From Kiloniella laminariae DSM 19542 (GTDB lineage: Bacteria > Pseudomonadota > Alphaproteobacteria > Kiloniellales > Kiloniellaceae): 64,000 nt of DNA. The notes beneath the pieces are model-generated. The model had not been told where the DNA came from, made no database searches, and saw only the letters and a program-made list of their open reading frames with translations. The stretch spans positions 309,091-373,090 of the forward strand of contig NZ_KB893134.1 in the NCBI RefSeq assembly GCF_000374005.1, in the 5' to 3' direction. The first letter of the stretch is position 1; each line of letters starts with the position of its first letter. Below are positions 1-7,538 of the stretch, piece by piece. A program made the translations under genes and the position numbers.

Positions 1-749
1 ATAACAACATAATTTGCCCCATTCGCATTCCAGGAAACAAAATCAAATCCCTTGATGGTCTGTTCCTTGAAACCTGAATTTGATGTCTTGCTGTCGGTCG
101 TCCCCTTCTGCAGACACAAGGCGATGACTGTGCCGTCAGCTTGCCGGTACATCAGTTGTCCGACGGGTTTGCCATTGGCAACCAGAAGGCGTCCGCCCTC
201 GAAAGTCAGGCCGAATTTTGTCAGATCAGGGATGGAGAAGCTGGCCCCGACAGTTGTGCCCAGCCATTTCTGGAGATGATCAGACTCCGTAGCTGCCACC
301 TCAACAAGGTGACGCTTTTGTCCAGAATAAACCGCGTGATAATCTGCAATCTGGGCCAACCACCCGGCATTGGCGACCACGATATTGCTGCCAGTATTAA
401 AAGAGGTCCTCTGGTCTTTAAGGAAGTATCCGCTGGTTCCTCCCAGAACGAACAGGGCTAGACTTGCGGCGATCATTCCCCATCTGGGGAGCGACGACGT
501 GCGCGCGGGTAACTCGACAGCAATATCATCAATAGGGGCCGATTTGATCTTTTGTGCCAGTGCCAGTGGAATTGGCGCTTTCAGCAGGGCAGAAAACTCT
601 TCCTGTGCGATCGTATTGGCCGCCATCAGCGCATCCAGCTCGGCCCGGGCTTCAGGATCGGAATCCAGCAATGCTTCGATCGCCAGAGCTTCAACGGCAT
701 CCAGTTCGCCATCCAGATAAGCGCTTAATCTGATCGAAAGATCTGTCAT
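1..749 (-). CDS. Membrane anti-sigma factor, 3' end beyond window
   Basis: Reading leftwards from the ATG at 747-749 gives 249 codons without a stop before the window edge, so the C-terminus is missing. The N-terminal 80 residues (MTDLSIRLSAYLDGELDAVE) have the short helical look of anti-sigma domains that clamp ECF sigma factors. A single hydrophobic segment follows at about residues 90-107 (GMIAASLALFVLGGTSGYF), then a probable periplasmic sensing domain. The start codon overlaps the sigma-factor stop (ATGA), so the two are translationally coupled. The layout is that of RsiW/FecR-like or ChrR-unrelated transmembrane anti-sigma factors. What the periplasmic part senses cannot be read from the sequence. 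No zinc-binding HxxxCxxC motif is visible in the N-terminal part. Confidence 0.85.
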   Translation of the reverse strand, partial: MTDLSIRLSAYLDGELDAVEALAIEALLDSDPEARAELDALMAANTIAQEEFSALLKAPIPLALAQKIKSAPIDDIAVELPARTSSLPRWGMIAASLALFVLGGTSGYFLKDQRTSFNTGSNIVVANAGWLAQIADYHAVYSGQKRHLVEVAATESDHLQKWLGTTVGASFSIPDLTKFGLTFEGGRLLVANGKPVGQLMYRQADGTVIALCLQKGTTDSKTSNSGFKEQTIKGFDFVSWNANGANYVV

Positions 750-1252
750 GTCGCGATACGCTCCTCTTCGCCGAGCTCGGACGCCAATAGTTTTCTCGCC
801 CGGTGAATGCGGCTCATAACAGTTCCAATCGGAATTTCCAACAGTGCAGAGACTTCGCGGTAGCTGTAGCCTTCAGCGCAGACCAGCATCAAGGGCTGCG
901 ACAGCTCGTCCGGCAGGGCGCTGACCTTGTTCTGTAACTGTTTCTCCTTGAGAGCATCATCGGCATTTTCGGCCTGAAGCCTGGTTGCTTCTTCGGCGGG
1001 GACTTGCCCCTGACCCTGGCGAACTTTGCGCTTGCGTGTCTCGCTGATCCAGAGGTTGCGAAGGATACGGAACATCCAGCGGTCCAGCGGTTGCGCCGGG
1101 TCGAATTGATGCCATTTCTGTAACGCAGTGGTGCAGGCATCCTGTAAAAGATCATCGGCATCAGGACCTGAGCGTGTCAGGGTCAAGGCAAAGCGGTGTA
1201 ACCTCGGCAAAAGTCCGATCATTTCAGTTTTGAACTGATCTGCTGCTGTCAC
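746..1252 (-). CDS. ECF-type RNA polymerase sigma factor
   Basis: 168-residue group IV sigma factor. Region 2 (FALTLTRSGPDADDLLQDAC through WMFRILRNLWISETRK) recognises the -10 element and binds core polymerase. Region 4 (EGYSYREVSALLEIPIGTVM then SRIHRAR) contains the helix-turn-helix for the -35 element. I place the start at GTG 1250-1252, preceded by GAGG five bases upstream, because that gives the usual ECF length. A longer GTG start at 1358-1360 would add 36 residues with no domain. The gene lies between a secreted repeat protein and its probable anti-sigma factor, with which it overlaps by four bases. It is probably released from the anti-sigma factor by an envelope signal. Matching -35/-10-like elements precede this operon and the divergent TPR gene. 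Confidence 0.9.
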   Translation of the reverse strand: MTAADQFKTEMIGLLPRLHRFALTLTRSGPDADDLLQDACTTALQKWHQFDPAQPLDRWMFRILRNLWISETRKRKVRQGQGQVPAEEATRLQAENADDALKEKQLQNKVSALPDELSQPLMLVCAEGYSYREVSALLEIPIGTVMSRIHRARKLLASELGEEERIAT

Positions 1253-1442
1253 ACTGGCCTCGATCTTATGAACAGAAGGATGATCCCCGGGTCTCCAGAC
1301 GTGCTGACTATGAAGATCGGCGCGCTTGGGTTGTGACCCTATGATGACCATTTCTGCCACGATTACAACCTGTCTTTACCTTTGGCTGAAGGGTTAGCGA
1401 GGGGCGGCAAGACAAGATCCTGGCGCCCCCTTAAAGGTATTA

Positions 1443-1787
1443 TCAGTGTGCGATGTGCCAGACACCCCCCAGGCCATCACCGCTGGTATCTCCAGGTTTT
1501 GAATCACCCATCCAGAAGTAAAGCGGCTTGCCGTCTTTTGCCCATTGTTTGCTGCCATCCTGGCGTTCAATTGTCGTGAGCCCCGGAATTTCGGTGCCTT
1601 CAGCTGCAATGTAGGGCGGCCATTTATCAGCACAGCCACCATAACAGGCCGATGCACCAGCTGTGTCTTTGTCGAAAGTATAAAGCGTCATGCCGTTTTC
1701 CGCCGTCAGGTTTGCGTCGGATCCGGCATAGGCCAGGCTAGGGCCCACAGTCAGAAATGCGAGGGTAAACAGAGTAGAGACTTTCAT
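1443..1787 (-). CDS. Secreted COG4315-type repeat protein
   Basis: 114 residues with a clear Sec signal peptide (residues 1-21, cleavage near AYAG). The mature part matches the small periplasmic/lipoprotein family with repeated YTFDKD motifs: MTLYTFDKDTAGASACYGGC early on, and a second degenerate copy GKPLYFWMGDSKPGD. Two cysteines (ACYGGC) may form a disulphide or bind a ligand. Biochemical function is not established for this family. In many alpha- and betaproteobacteria it lies beside ECF sigma/anti-sigma pairs, as here, so it is probably a member of the sigma regulon. It is first in the operon, about 190 bp ahead of the sigma start. SD AGGAG lies 7 bases ahead of the ATG. Confidence 0.85.
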   Translation of the reverse strand: MKVSTLFTLAFLTVGPSLAYAGSDANLTAENGMTLYTFDKDTAGASACYGGCADKWPPYIAAEGTEIPGLTTIERQDGSKQWAKDGKPLYFWMGDSKPGDTSGDGLGGVWHIAH

Positions 1788-1842
1788 GAGTAACTCCTGA
1801 TGGGTTTTGAAAGAGTAACCATGAGCGGCACTCTTGAAAGGA

Positions 1843-1870
1843 TTACGCTTGGGCAGGGAAAATTATTCTT
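1843..1870 (-). promoter_or_regulatory. Candidate ECF sigma promoter for the sigma operon
   Basis: On the minus strand AAGAAT, 17 bases, then CGTAA (-10-like, 1843-1847), ending about 55 bases before the ATG of the secreted repeat protein. The same pattern with identical spacing occurs in the opposite direction at 1968-1995. CGT-containing -10 elements are typical of ECF promoters. The match is seen in the sequence; its use by the adjacent sigma factor is inferred. Confidence 0.5.
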
Positions 1871-1967
1871 GGGTGGGGGAATTTTTTTTAAAGCTCAGAA
1901 AAAACATGGGAAAATATTTATCTGGCGTTGCTGAAATTCCGGTTTTTATCAAAAAAATATGCATACG

Positions 1968-1995
1968 GAGAATTTTTAGCGGCACTGGGGCGTAA
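1968..1995 (+). promoter_or_regulatory. Candidate ECF sigma promoter for the TPR gene
   Basis: GAGAAT at 1968-1973, a 17-base spacer, then CGTAA at 1991-1995. This predicts a start near 2003 and a leader of about 28 bases before the TTG start at 2031. It mirrors the minus-strand element at 1843-1870 (AGAAT-N17-CGTAA in both), implying that both divergent transcripts answer to the same ECF sigma factor. Confidence 0.5.
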
Positions 1996-2030
1996 GTCTT
2001 TTATACACCCCAACCAAAAAGGAGTTCACC

Positions 2031-2564
2031 TTGCGCACTTTCATTCTTACCACCGCCCTCCTCCTTCCCATGGCTGCATTTGCTGCGGGGTCTTCCGATA
2101 ACACCCCCCCTAAACCAACCGAGACCACCAAGGTTTGCGGAAACCATAAAATCTGGGACCAGAAGACAAAGACCTGTGTGGATGCACGCGACAGTCGGCT
2201 TGATGATGATACCCGTTACAACGCCGTGCGCGAACTGGCTTATGCAGGGGAATATAACGGGGCACTCTATACTCTTGCGGCAATGTCTGATCAGTCTGAA
2301 AGCCGTGTGTTGACCTATTACGGCTTTACCCATCGCAAGGTGGGCCGGACGGATGTCGGGATGCAATATTATGAAGCCGCGCTGAAGGCAGATCCGGACA
2401 ACCTCCTTGCTCGTTCCTATATGGGACAGGGACTTGTCGATGCGGGCAAGATTGAAGCCGCCCGGGCTCAGTTGGTTGAAATCGAGGCGCGCGGCGGGCA
2501 GAACAGCTGGCCCGAAACCGCCCTCCGCCAGGCGATTGAGACAGGCAAGACCGACAGCTATTGA
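2031..2564 (+). CDS. Periplasmic tetratricopeptide-repeat protein
   Basis: 177 residues. Starts at TTG 2031 with SD GGAG 5 bases ahead. Residues 1-18 are a signal peptide ending at AAFAAG. Residues about 60-155 hold TPR-like helical pairs (YNAVRELAYAGEYNGALYTL; YYEAALKADPDNLLARSYMG), so it is probably a protein-protein interaction scaffold in the periplasm. A cysteine pair (VCGNHKIWDQKTKTC) precedes the TPR region. Specific partner unknown. It is transcribed divergently from the ECF sigma operon and shares the same putative promoter type, so it is likely part of that regulon. Confidence 0.85.
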   Translation: MRTFILTTALLLPMAAFAAGSSDNTPPKPTETTKVCGNHKIWDQKTKTCVDARDSRLDDDTRYNAVRELAYAGEYNGALYTLAAMSDQSESRVLTYYGFTHRKVGRTDVGMQYYEAALKADPDNLLARSYMGQGLVDAGKIEAARAQLVEIEARGGQNSWPETALRQAIETGKTDSY

Positions 2565-2598
2565 TCTCTCCGTCTATATCGCCTGTGCCGGAAGTGCA

Positions 2599-2636
2599 CG
2601 CCGTTGGTGCCCGTTCACTGGGGTGCACCAACGGCG
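2599..2636 (+). terminator. Stem-loop after the TPR gene
   Basis: CGCCGTTGGTGC (2599-2610) is perfectly complementary to GCACCAACGGCG (2625-2636) around a 14-base loop, 35 bases after the TPR stop. There is no clear T tract, so termination may be imperfect or rho-assisted. Confidence 0.5.
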
Positions 2637-2639
2637 TTG

Positions 2640-3099
2640 AAATAATGGAAGTTGGTCAAGACGATCAAAGATTTCGGAAAGTTCGAGTAAACGCTCTTGT
2701 TTCGATTGGCTTAAACGACTCTTTCTCTCTAAAATAACACCTATTTGGTATTATCTGATACAGCCCTTAAAATATGTCTTATTGAAAATTTGTGGTGTCT
2801 AAAGGTTAGATTTATGCTGTTATTAAAAAGCTTAAAATCGTAAATCTGGTGGAGTATTAACTTATCAACACTTAAAAAAACTATATTTTCTGTCTACCAT
2901 TTTCTTGTTATCTGGGGTTGGAACATATAGCAATAACTAGTGTGAAAAATAGTTGATAATCCGAATATCCCAAAGGTACACCCTACTAAGAATAGTATTG
3001 TGTTCGAAGCGGCCAAGAGCCAAAAATACAACTTTTTACTCGTGTTTGAAATCGTCGCCACCTAAGGTCAACTAGATCTGCGAGGGTCATCAACGAATT
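2640..3099. other. AT-rich intergenic left flank of the R-M island
   Basis: About 460 bases, visibly richer in A and T than the flanking genes, with no convincing ORF on either strand and no recognisable controller (C) protein gene or integrase. It separates the conserved TPR gene from the methyltransferase and probably contains its promoter. I saw no copy of the tRNA-Arg 3' end here that would mark an attachment-site duplication. Confidence 0.6.
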
Positions 3100-4983
3100 A
3101 TGAGGAATAAACTGAAAAATGCAGGGTTCGGGAGATCAGACGTGAAACCAACCCGTGTAGCAAGTTTTTTTGCCGGTGCGGGTGGCCTCGACTTGGGCTT
3201 CAAACAAGCTGGCTTCGATATAGTCTATGCCTCTGACATTGAGAGAGATTGTTGTGAAACTCTCAGGCTCAACCGCGGTTTTTCTACTTCTGATGACTCA
3301 GATATTCACTGCGGTGACATTCGTGCAATTGATTTTAATACTCTTCCAGACAATATTGACCTCGTTGTTGGTGGCCCCCCTTGTCAGAGTTTTTCAGCTT
3401 CTGGACGAAGAGCGGGGGGGGCGGCCGGACGGCTGGACGACCGAGGCAATCTCTTTGAAGCCTACCGCGACATCATTAGGCATCTACAGCCTAAGGCGTT
3501 TGTCTTTGAGAATGTACGGGGTATTTTAGCAACCAACAAAGGTCAAGATTGGGCTGCGATAGTCGCCGCTTTCAATGAACTTGGTTATTCAGTTAATTAT
3601 CGGCTGTTAGACGCCGCTGATTATGGGGTTCCGCAACATCGCGAACGAATGTTCTTAGTCGGGCATCGCTCTAAAGAGCCGTTCATGTTCCCACGTCCGC
3701 TGTTTGGACCTGACTCTTGCGATGACATGCAGCACGTTTCTCCCGAGGATGCATTCAGAGGCTTGAAAGTACCAAATGCAGAGGCTGATAGTCTGAAGTT
3801 TGAGGGCGGCAAATATTCACATCTGTTGCCCGAGGTACCCGAAGGACAAAATTACCTATTCTTTACGGCCAAGCGCGGACACCCAAATCCAGTCTTTGCA
3901 TATAGATCTCGGTTTTCCGATTTTCTCTATAAGGCCCATCGTGAGTATCCGATGAAAACCATCATAGCTAGCCCTGGAAAGTATACGGGGCCGCTTCATT
4001 GGGATAATCGTTACTTTTCGATTAACGAATATAAAGCGATCCAAGGATTCCCTCAGGACTATCGTTTTCATGGAGAACGAGCATCTGTCGTAAAGCAAAT
4101 TGGCAATTCCGTTTCCCCAAAAATCGCTTTTCGTTTAGCCCAAGCCGTAGCACATCAGATCTTTGAAGCACCACAAAAACTGGATCTACTGGGCGAAGAA
4201 GAGCACCTAACCTTCGACAAAAGAAAAGGGGTGAAGGCTGCAAAGACGCGAAACCTTCATGGGCAGATACAGAGGAAACGTAATGGAAGCGTAATTATCG
4301 CGAAAGGTGAGAAAGATTTTCAGTTTTCACTTTCACCTCGCGGAGTTTCAGCACCCAAAGTGAATGTGAAAGGTACCGCGAGAGACGATAGGCATCATCT
4401 GGATGTCTTTTTCGAAGCTCGTGGTAAGTTAACTGCTGAAGTAGCGATTGATGTGTGGTCCTCTGCCCGTGATTTTTCAGGCACTCCAACTGCTACATTG
4501 AACCTATCACTTTATGGAACGGGGCTGAGTGCCCCGCAGCTTTTGTGGAATGCTGTTGATGAGTGGGTGCGGTCAGTGAGTTCATTTGGTTCTTTGTTCG
4601 AACTGTACGGGCATTTTACAGAGCCATATCCATTCTTTCAGATTTCAAAATTTACGGCGCCGAAGAGGGATGCAATTCTTCAGTTTGCTAGGTATGTCTC
4701 TGACTTCCGGCGTTGTTCCAAATATTTAGACAAAAGTGATCTTATGACTGAACTGGCAGATGCCTTTCAAGTGTCAACATTTGATGAATTAGCAACGCGG
4801 CTAAGAGAAATGCGATACGATGTTAGGACACGTGAGACAAATATTGCCATTCCGCATGGCAAATACATGATTGCGTACCCATTCACGTTACCTCAAAGCA
4901 AGCAAATGAATTTTTCTGTCAAACAACGTAAGAATTCAAAAATTTCTACCTCATACATTACAAAGAAACGAGTTTCCCTTTGA
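3100..4983 (+). CDS. DNA cytosine-5 methyltransferase with unusual C-terminal extension
   Basis: 627 residues. Residues 20-355 are a complete C5-MTase: motif I FFAGAGGLDLGF (23-34, SAM binding), motif IV GGPPCQSFS with catalytic Cys95, motif VI ENVRG (137-141), motif VIII QHRERMFLVG (179-188), a target-recognition region of about 190-310, and motifs IX-X IQGFPQDY and QIGNSVSP. It would protect host DNA from the downstream endonuclease. Residues 360-627 are an extra domain of about 260 residues that I do not recognise; C5-MTases usually stop near motif X. The ATG at 3100 has no close SD. A GTG at 3142 is preceded by GGGAG seven bases upstream and could be the true start (613 residues). Composition is AT-rich relative to the neighbours. 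The stop overlaps the next start (TTGA). Confidence 0.93.
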   Translation: MRNKLKNAGFGRSDVKPTRVASFFAGAGGLDLGFKQAGFDIVYASDIERDCCETLRLNRGFSTSDDSDIHCGDIRAIDFNTLPDNIDLVVGGPPCQSFSASGRRAGGAAGRLDDRGNLFEAYRDIIRHLQPKAFVFENVRGILATNKGQDWAAIVAAFNELGYSVNYRLLDAADYGVPQHRERMFLVGHRSKEPFMFPRPLFGPDSCDDMQHVSPEDAFRGLKVPNAEADSLKFEGGKYSHLLPEVPEGQNYLFFTAKRGHPNPVFAYRSRFSDFLYKAHREYPMKTIIASPGKYTGPLHWDNRYFSINEYKAIQGFPQDYRFHGERASVVKQIGNSVSPKIAFRLAQAVAHQIFEAPQKLDLLGEEEHLTFDKRKGVKAAKTRNLHGQIQRKRNGSVIIAKGEKDFQFSLSPRGVSAPKVNVKGTARDDRHHLDVFFEARGKLTAEVAIDVWSSARDFSGTPTATLNLSLYGTGLSAPQLLWNAVDEWVRSVSSFGSLFELYGHFTEPYPFFQISKFTAPKRDAILQFARYVSDFRRCSKYLDKSDLMTELADAFQVSTFDELATRLREMRYDVRTRETNIAIPHGKYMIAYPFTLPQSKQMNFSVKQRKNSKISTSYITKKRVSL

Positions 4984-6107
4984 GCGATTACACAGAACAC
5001 AATAACCTGATCTTAGAAGCACTAAATGAAGCTCTTGTTGTTGGGGATGAAGTGGGCCGCGACGATACTGTAGATAAAACCTTTGGCCTACCCGAAGGCC
5101 TGAGGGCGAGTTTAGATACGATGAACGATGAGGCGGATAGCTCGGCTACGGCAGCTTTCACTAACCTGGTTACTGGTATTGCAATTAAGATTGCTTACCC
5201 AGAAGTAGATGTTCGCTTTCACCAAATTCAGATACAGGACCCCCAACACTTTAACCATCGCGGGGTCAGTGAAAATGTCGTCTACCCTTTCCTTCGAGAT
5301 CAGGACTTTGATGGTGCTAAATCCGGATGGCAAACTCGGACGTTGGAGCGTCCCAAGCCTTATATTCTGACCTATGATGAGAATATAAGAGCGGTAAAGG
5401 ATGAATTTCTAGCTTGTTATCACGCACTTGAAGAAGGTGGTGCTGATGCTAAGTGCATGCTCAACTATCTTTTTCTCGGGCAAGTGGTTCGTCGGAACGC
5501 CAAAAAGATTGATTTGATCGAACCACGAATAGACGACATCAGTACTATTATGGGGCATTTTGAGGCACATTTTTTTGCTGACTATAAATCTCGAGGTCAA
5601 TCAAGATTGCCGGTTCTCGCGCTGCACAGTCTTTACAAGCTCATTATGCCAGAACTTAAACGCTTTGAGGGGCTGGACTTGGCAAACCTTGAGCTTCATA
5701 GCGCCGCCGACTCGCAGACCGGTGCCACAGGCGACATCGAGATTAAGAAAAATGATGGCACAGTTTTTGAAGCAATTGAGGTTAAACACGGTATCCCCGT
5801 TTCGCTTGGCCTTGTGACTGATGCGGCAAAAAAACTGGTAACTCGTCGTGTTGATCGTTTTTATGTTCTTACAACTCATAAAAACTGCGGACAGACTGAT
5901 GAAGTGGCTAAAAAGATCAAAGAGGTGAGAGAACGCACCGGCTGTCAGGTCATCGCAAATGGTGTGATACCAACTATGAGATATTACCTTCGTTTGGTGC
6001 AGAACCCTGCTGATATATTTCCACACTACACTTCGTTGCTCAAAGTTGAACCAGCTATTTCACATGAACATAGGGTGAAGTGGAACGACATCGTTTTGCC
6101 AGACTGA
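4980..6107 (+). CDS. Probable type II restriction endonuclease partner
   Basis: 375 residues, starting at TTG 4980, which overlaps the methyltransferase TGA. Such coupling is typical of R-M pairs. A PD-(D/E)XK-like catalytic signature is visible: Asp252 in TGDIEI and Glu267-Val-Lys269 in FEAIEVKHG, separated by a beta-strand-turn (D-x14-ExK). The N-terminal 230 residues are mostly helical with no recognised domain. Function as a nuclease is inferred from the motif and the pairing with the methyltransferase. The family is not certain; SacI-type endonucleases (Pfam RE_SacI) are one candidate to compare. There is no helicase or specificity subunit, so type II is most likely. Codon and base composition match the MTase rather than the host genes. 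Confidence 0.75.
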   Translation: MSDYTEHNNLILEALNEALVVGDEVGRDDTVDKTFGLPEGLRASLDTMNDEADSSATAAFTNLVTGIAIKIAYPEVDVRFHQIQIQDPQHFNHRGVSENVVYPFLRDQDFDGAKSGWQTRTLERPKPYILTYDENIRAVKDEFLACYHALEEGGADAKCMLNYLFLGQVVRRNAKKIDLIEPRIDDISTIMGHFEAHFFADYKSRGQSRLPVLALHSLYKLIMPELKRFEGLDLANLELHSAADSQTGATGDIEIKKNDGTVFEAIEVKHGIPVSLGLVTDAAKKLVTRRVDRFYVLTTHKNCGQTDEVAKKIKEVRERTGCQVIANGVIPTMRYYLRLVQNPADIFPHYTSLLKVEPAISHEHRVKWNDIVLPD

Positions 6108-6349
6108 TACTTATCTAAAGACATTAGCGTAAAAAAATTACTACCAATAACAGGTTATCGATTATTCCACTTAGTGTTTCTCGGTATTTCATATATTTCG
6201 TATTGAAAATATGCGTAAATTCCAACCAATACTAAAGGATTGGAGAAATTGCCTTATAATAGTATAGGGGGTTCTTGGGGGACATCTCATTTATAATATA
6301 TGAGGATAATTCTACACTTTGATTAAGTGGCTTACATTAATCAAAAATT

Positions 6350-6426
6350 TGGCGCACCCGACAGGATTCGAACCTGTGACCTCTGCCTTCGGAGGGCAGC
6401 ACTCTATCCAGCTGAGCTACGGGTGC
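6350..6426 (-). tRNA. tRNA-Arg (anticodon CCG)
   Basis: On the minus strand a full cloverleaf of 77 bases: acceptor GCACCCG pairs with CGGGTGC; anticodon stem CTGCC/GGCAG closes the loop CTCCGAA, so the anticodon is CCG; the T arm contains GGTTCGAATCC; CCA is encoded (6350-6352). The 3' end points at the restriction-modification island, the usual orientation for elements integrated at a tRNA 3' end. No integrase remains. Confidence 0.97.
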
Positions 6427-6793
6427 TTATGATATCCCCTAGGGATATAGAGCCGATGGGGCGGACATTACTGCAAGCATCGGGGGAGGTAAAGAGGCAA
6501 AATGGCCAAGGAGCTGATTCGCTGCCCGTATTGGTCCGGTCTCTATCTTTCGGTTGGTTCGGTCAGAGTTGCTGGAAAAATCTGGGGATGATGTCGCTCT
6601 ATTATTCTCTTTTGCTTACCTTTTACCTGTCAGTCAGGTCGGTCAAGGGCGCAGGGGCGGATTTTTTCTTGTCTTGTCCGGCTGCTTTGTGGCTTTCTGT
6701 GCGTCAGGGATATGAAAGATGTTTGATGGCTCTCGGGCCGTCTTCGGTTCTGTTGGTTATTCGTCCGGTTTCCGGGCACAGAGGGAGTAGAGT
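6427..6793. other. Intergenic region between tRNA-Arg and yciB
   Basis: 367 bases with no supportable gene. An imperfect palindrome, ATATCCCCTAGGGATAT (near 6432-6448), sits immediately upstream of the tRNA on its coding strand. The remainder should hold the tRNA-Arg and yciB promoters, but I cannot assign them confidently. Confidence 0.5.
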
Positions 6794-7408
6794 ATGTCAC
6801 GTCAAAAGCCGGGTTGGATGGGACCCGCGATTGAATATGGTCCCATCGCAGTTTTTTTCGCGATTTACTATGGGTTCGACCGCTTTATAGAGGCTTATCC
6901 GATTGAGGTGTTGGTCGGCACCAAGGCTTTTATCGCCGCAACAGCCGGTTTGATGCTGGCAACAGTGATCGGCATCGGCTTTTCGCTGTTCTATGATAAA
7001 AAAATCCCCAAGGTGCCGCTGTTTACCGCTGTGATTGTGATGATCTTTGGCGGGCTGACGGTCTATTTCGACGACGAGAGCTTTTACAAGATGAAGCCAA
7101 CCATCGTGCAGGCGATCTTTGCTGTCGTGCTGCTGGGCGGGCTGTTCATTTTCAAGCGCCCGCTGATCAAGCCGCTGATGGAAAAATCCTGGAACATGAC
7201 CGATGAGGGCTGGCACATTCTGACCTTCCGCTTTGGCCTTTATTTTATCGCCATGGCGGTGCTGAACGAGATCGTCTGGCGGACCCAGTCGGAAAGCTTC
7301 TGGGTGAACTTCAAGATTTTCGGCTCAATGGGTTTGATGGTTGCTTTTATCTTCAGCCAGTACCCGGTGATCCGTCGGTATCACCTGCCAGATCCGGATC
7401 AACCCTGA
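6794..7408 (+). CDS. yciB: Inner-membrane septation protein A family (YciB/IspZ)
   Basis: 204 residues with five to six hydrophobic segments. The signature of the family is present: EYGPIAVFFAIYYGFD near the N-terminus, KPTIVQAIFAVVLLGG in the middle, and W..LTFRFGLYFIAMAVLNEIVWR toward the C-terminus. YciB proteins are inner-membrane proteins linked to cell-envelope synthesis and intracellular septation; the molecular activity is unsettled. Length is slightly over the usual 180-200. SD GGGAGTAG precedes the ATG. Monocistronic here, closed by a bidirectional terminator shared with msrA. The ATG at 6794 is chosen; the overlapping longer frame that begins in the tRNA is an artefact. Confidence 0.93.
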   Translation: MSRQKPGWMGPAIEYGPIAVFFAIYYGFDRFIEAYPIEVLVGTKAFIAATAGLMLATVIGIGFSLFYDKKIPKVPLFTAVIVMIFGGLTVYFDDESFYKMKPTIVQAIFAVVLLGGLFIFKRPLIKPLMEKSWNMTDEGWHILTFRFGLYFIAMAVLNEIVWRTQSESFWVNFKIFGSMGLMVAFIFSQYPVIRRYHLPDPDQP

Positions 7409-7443
7409 GCTACAAAGAGCTTTTTAGCTTTGCTATAATAATC

Positions 7444-7478
7444 CAAAGGGGCCTGCTCAATAGCAGCAGGCCCCTTTG
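7444..7478. terminator. Bidirectional terminator between yciB and msrA
   Basis: Perfect 14-bp stem CAAAGGGGCCTGCT (7444-7457) / AGCAGGCCCCTTTG (7465-7478) with a 7-base loop. A-rich and T-rich ends on the two sides make it usable from both strands, between convergent genes. Confidence 0.85.
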
Positions 7479-7488
7479 TGGTTCCCTG

Positions 7489-7536
7489 TGTTTGTCTGGG
7501 TGTTTGTCTGGGTGTTTATCTGGGTGTTTATCTGGG
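7489..7536. repeat. 12-bp tandem repeat, four copies
   Basis: Four head-to-tail copies of TGTTTRTCTGGG: the first two have G and the last two have A at the variable position. The array begins just after the terminator and ends two bases from the msrA stop codon. The unit is a multiple of three, so copy-number change would not shift frame in any reading through it. Confidence 0.9.
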
Positions 7537-7538
7537 TG

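Noticed and set aside
52..720. Plus-strand frames in the first 720 bases
   Set aside because: They are antisense to the minus-strand anti-sigma gene, which runs 249 codons without a stop and starts on the sigma factor stop codon.
2640..3099. Attachment-site copy of the tRNA-Arg end at the left of the island
   Set aside because: I looked for a repeat of the tRNA 3' sequence and found none, so tRNA-targeted integration is inferred from position only.
6327..6890. Long plus-strand frame across the tRNA-Arg (begins with residues [17 protein letters not shown])
   Set aside because: It is a translation of the antisense of the tRNA, a well-known annotation artefact; the real gene in the region is yciB at 6794.
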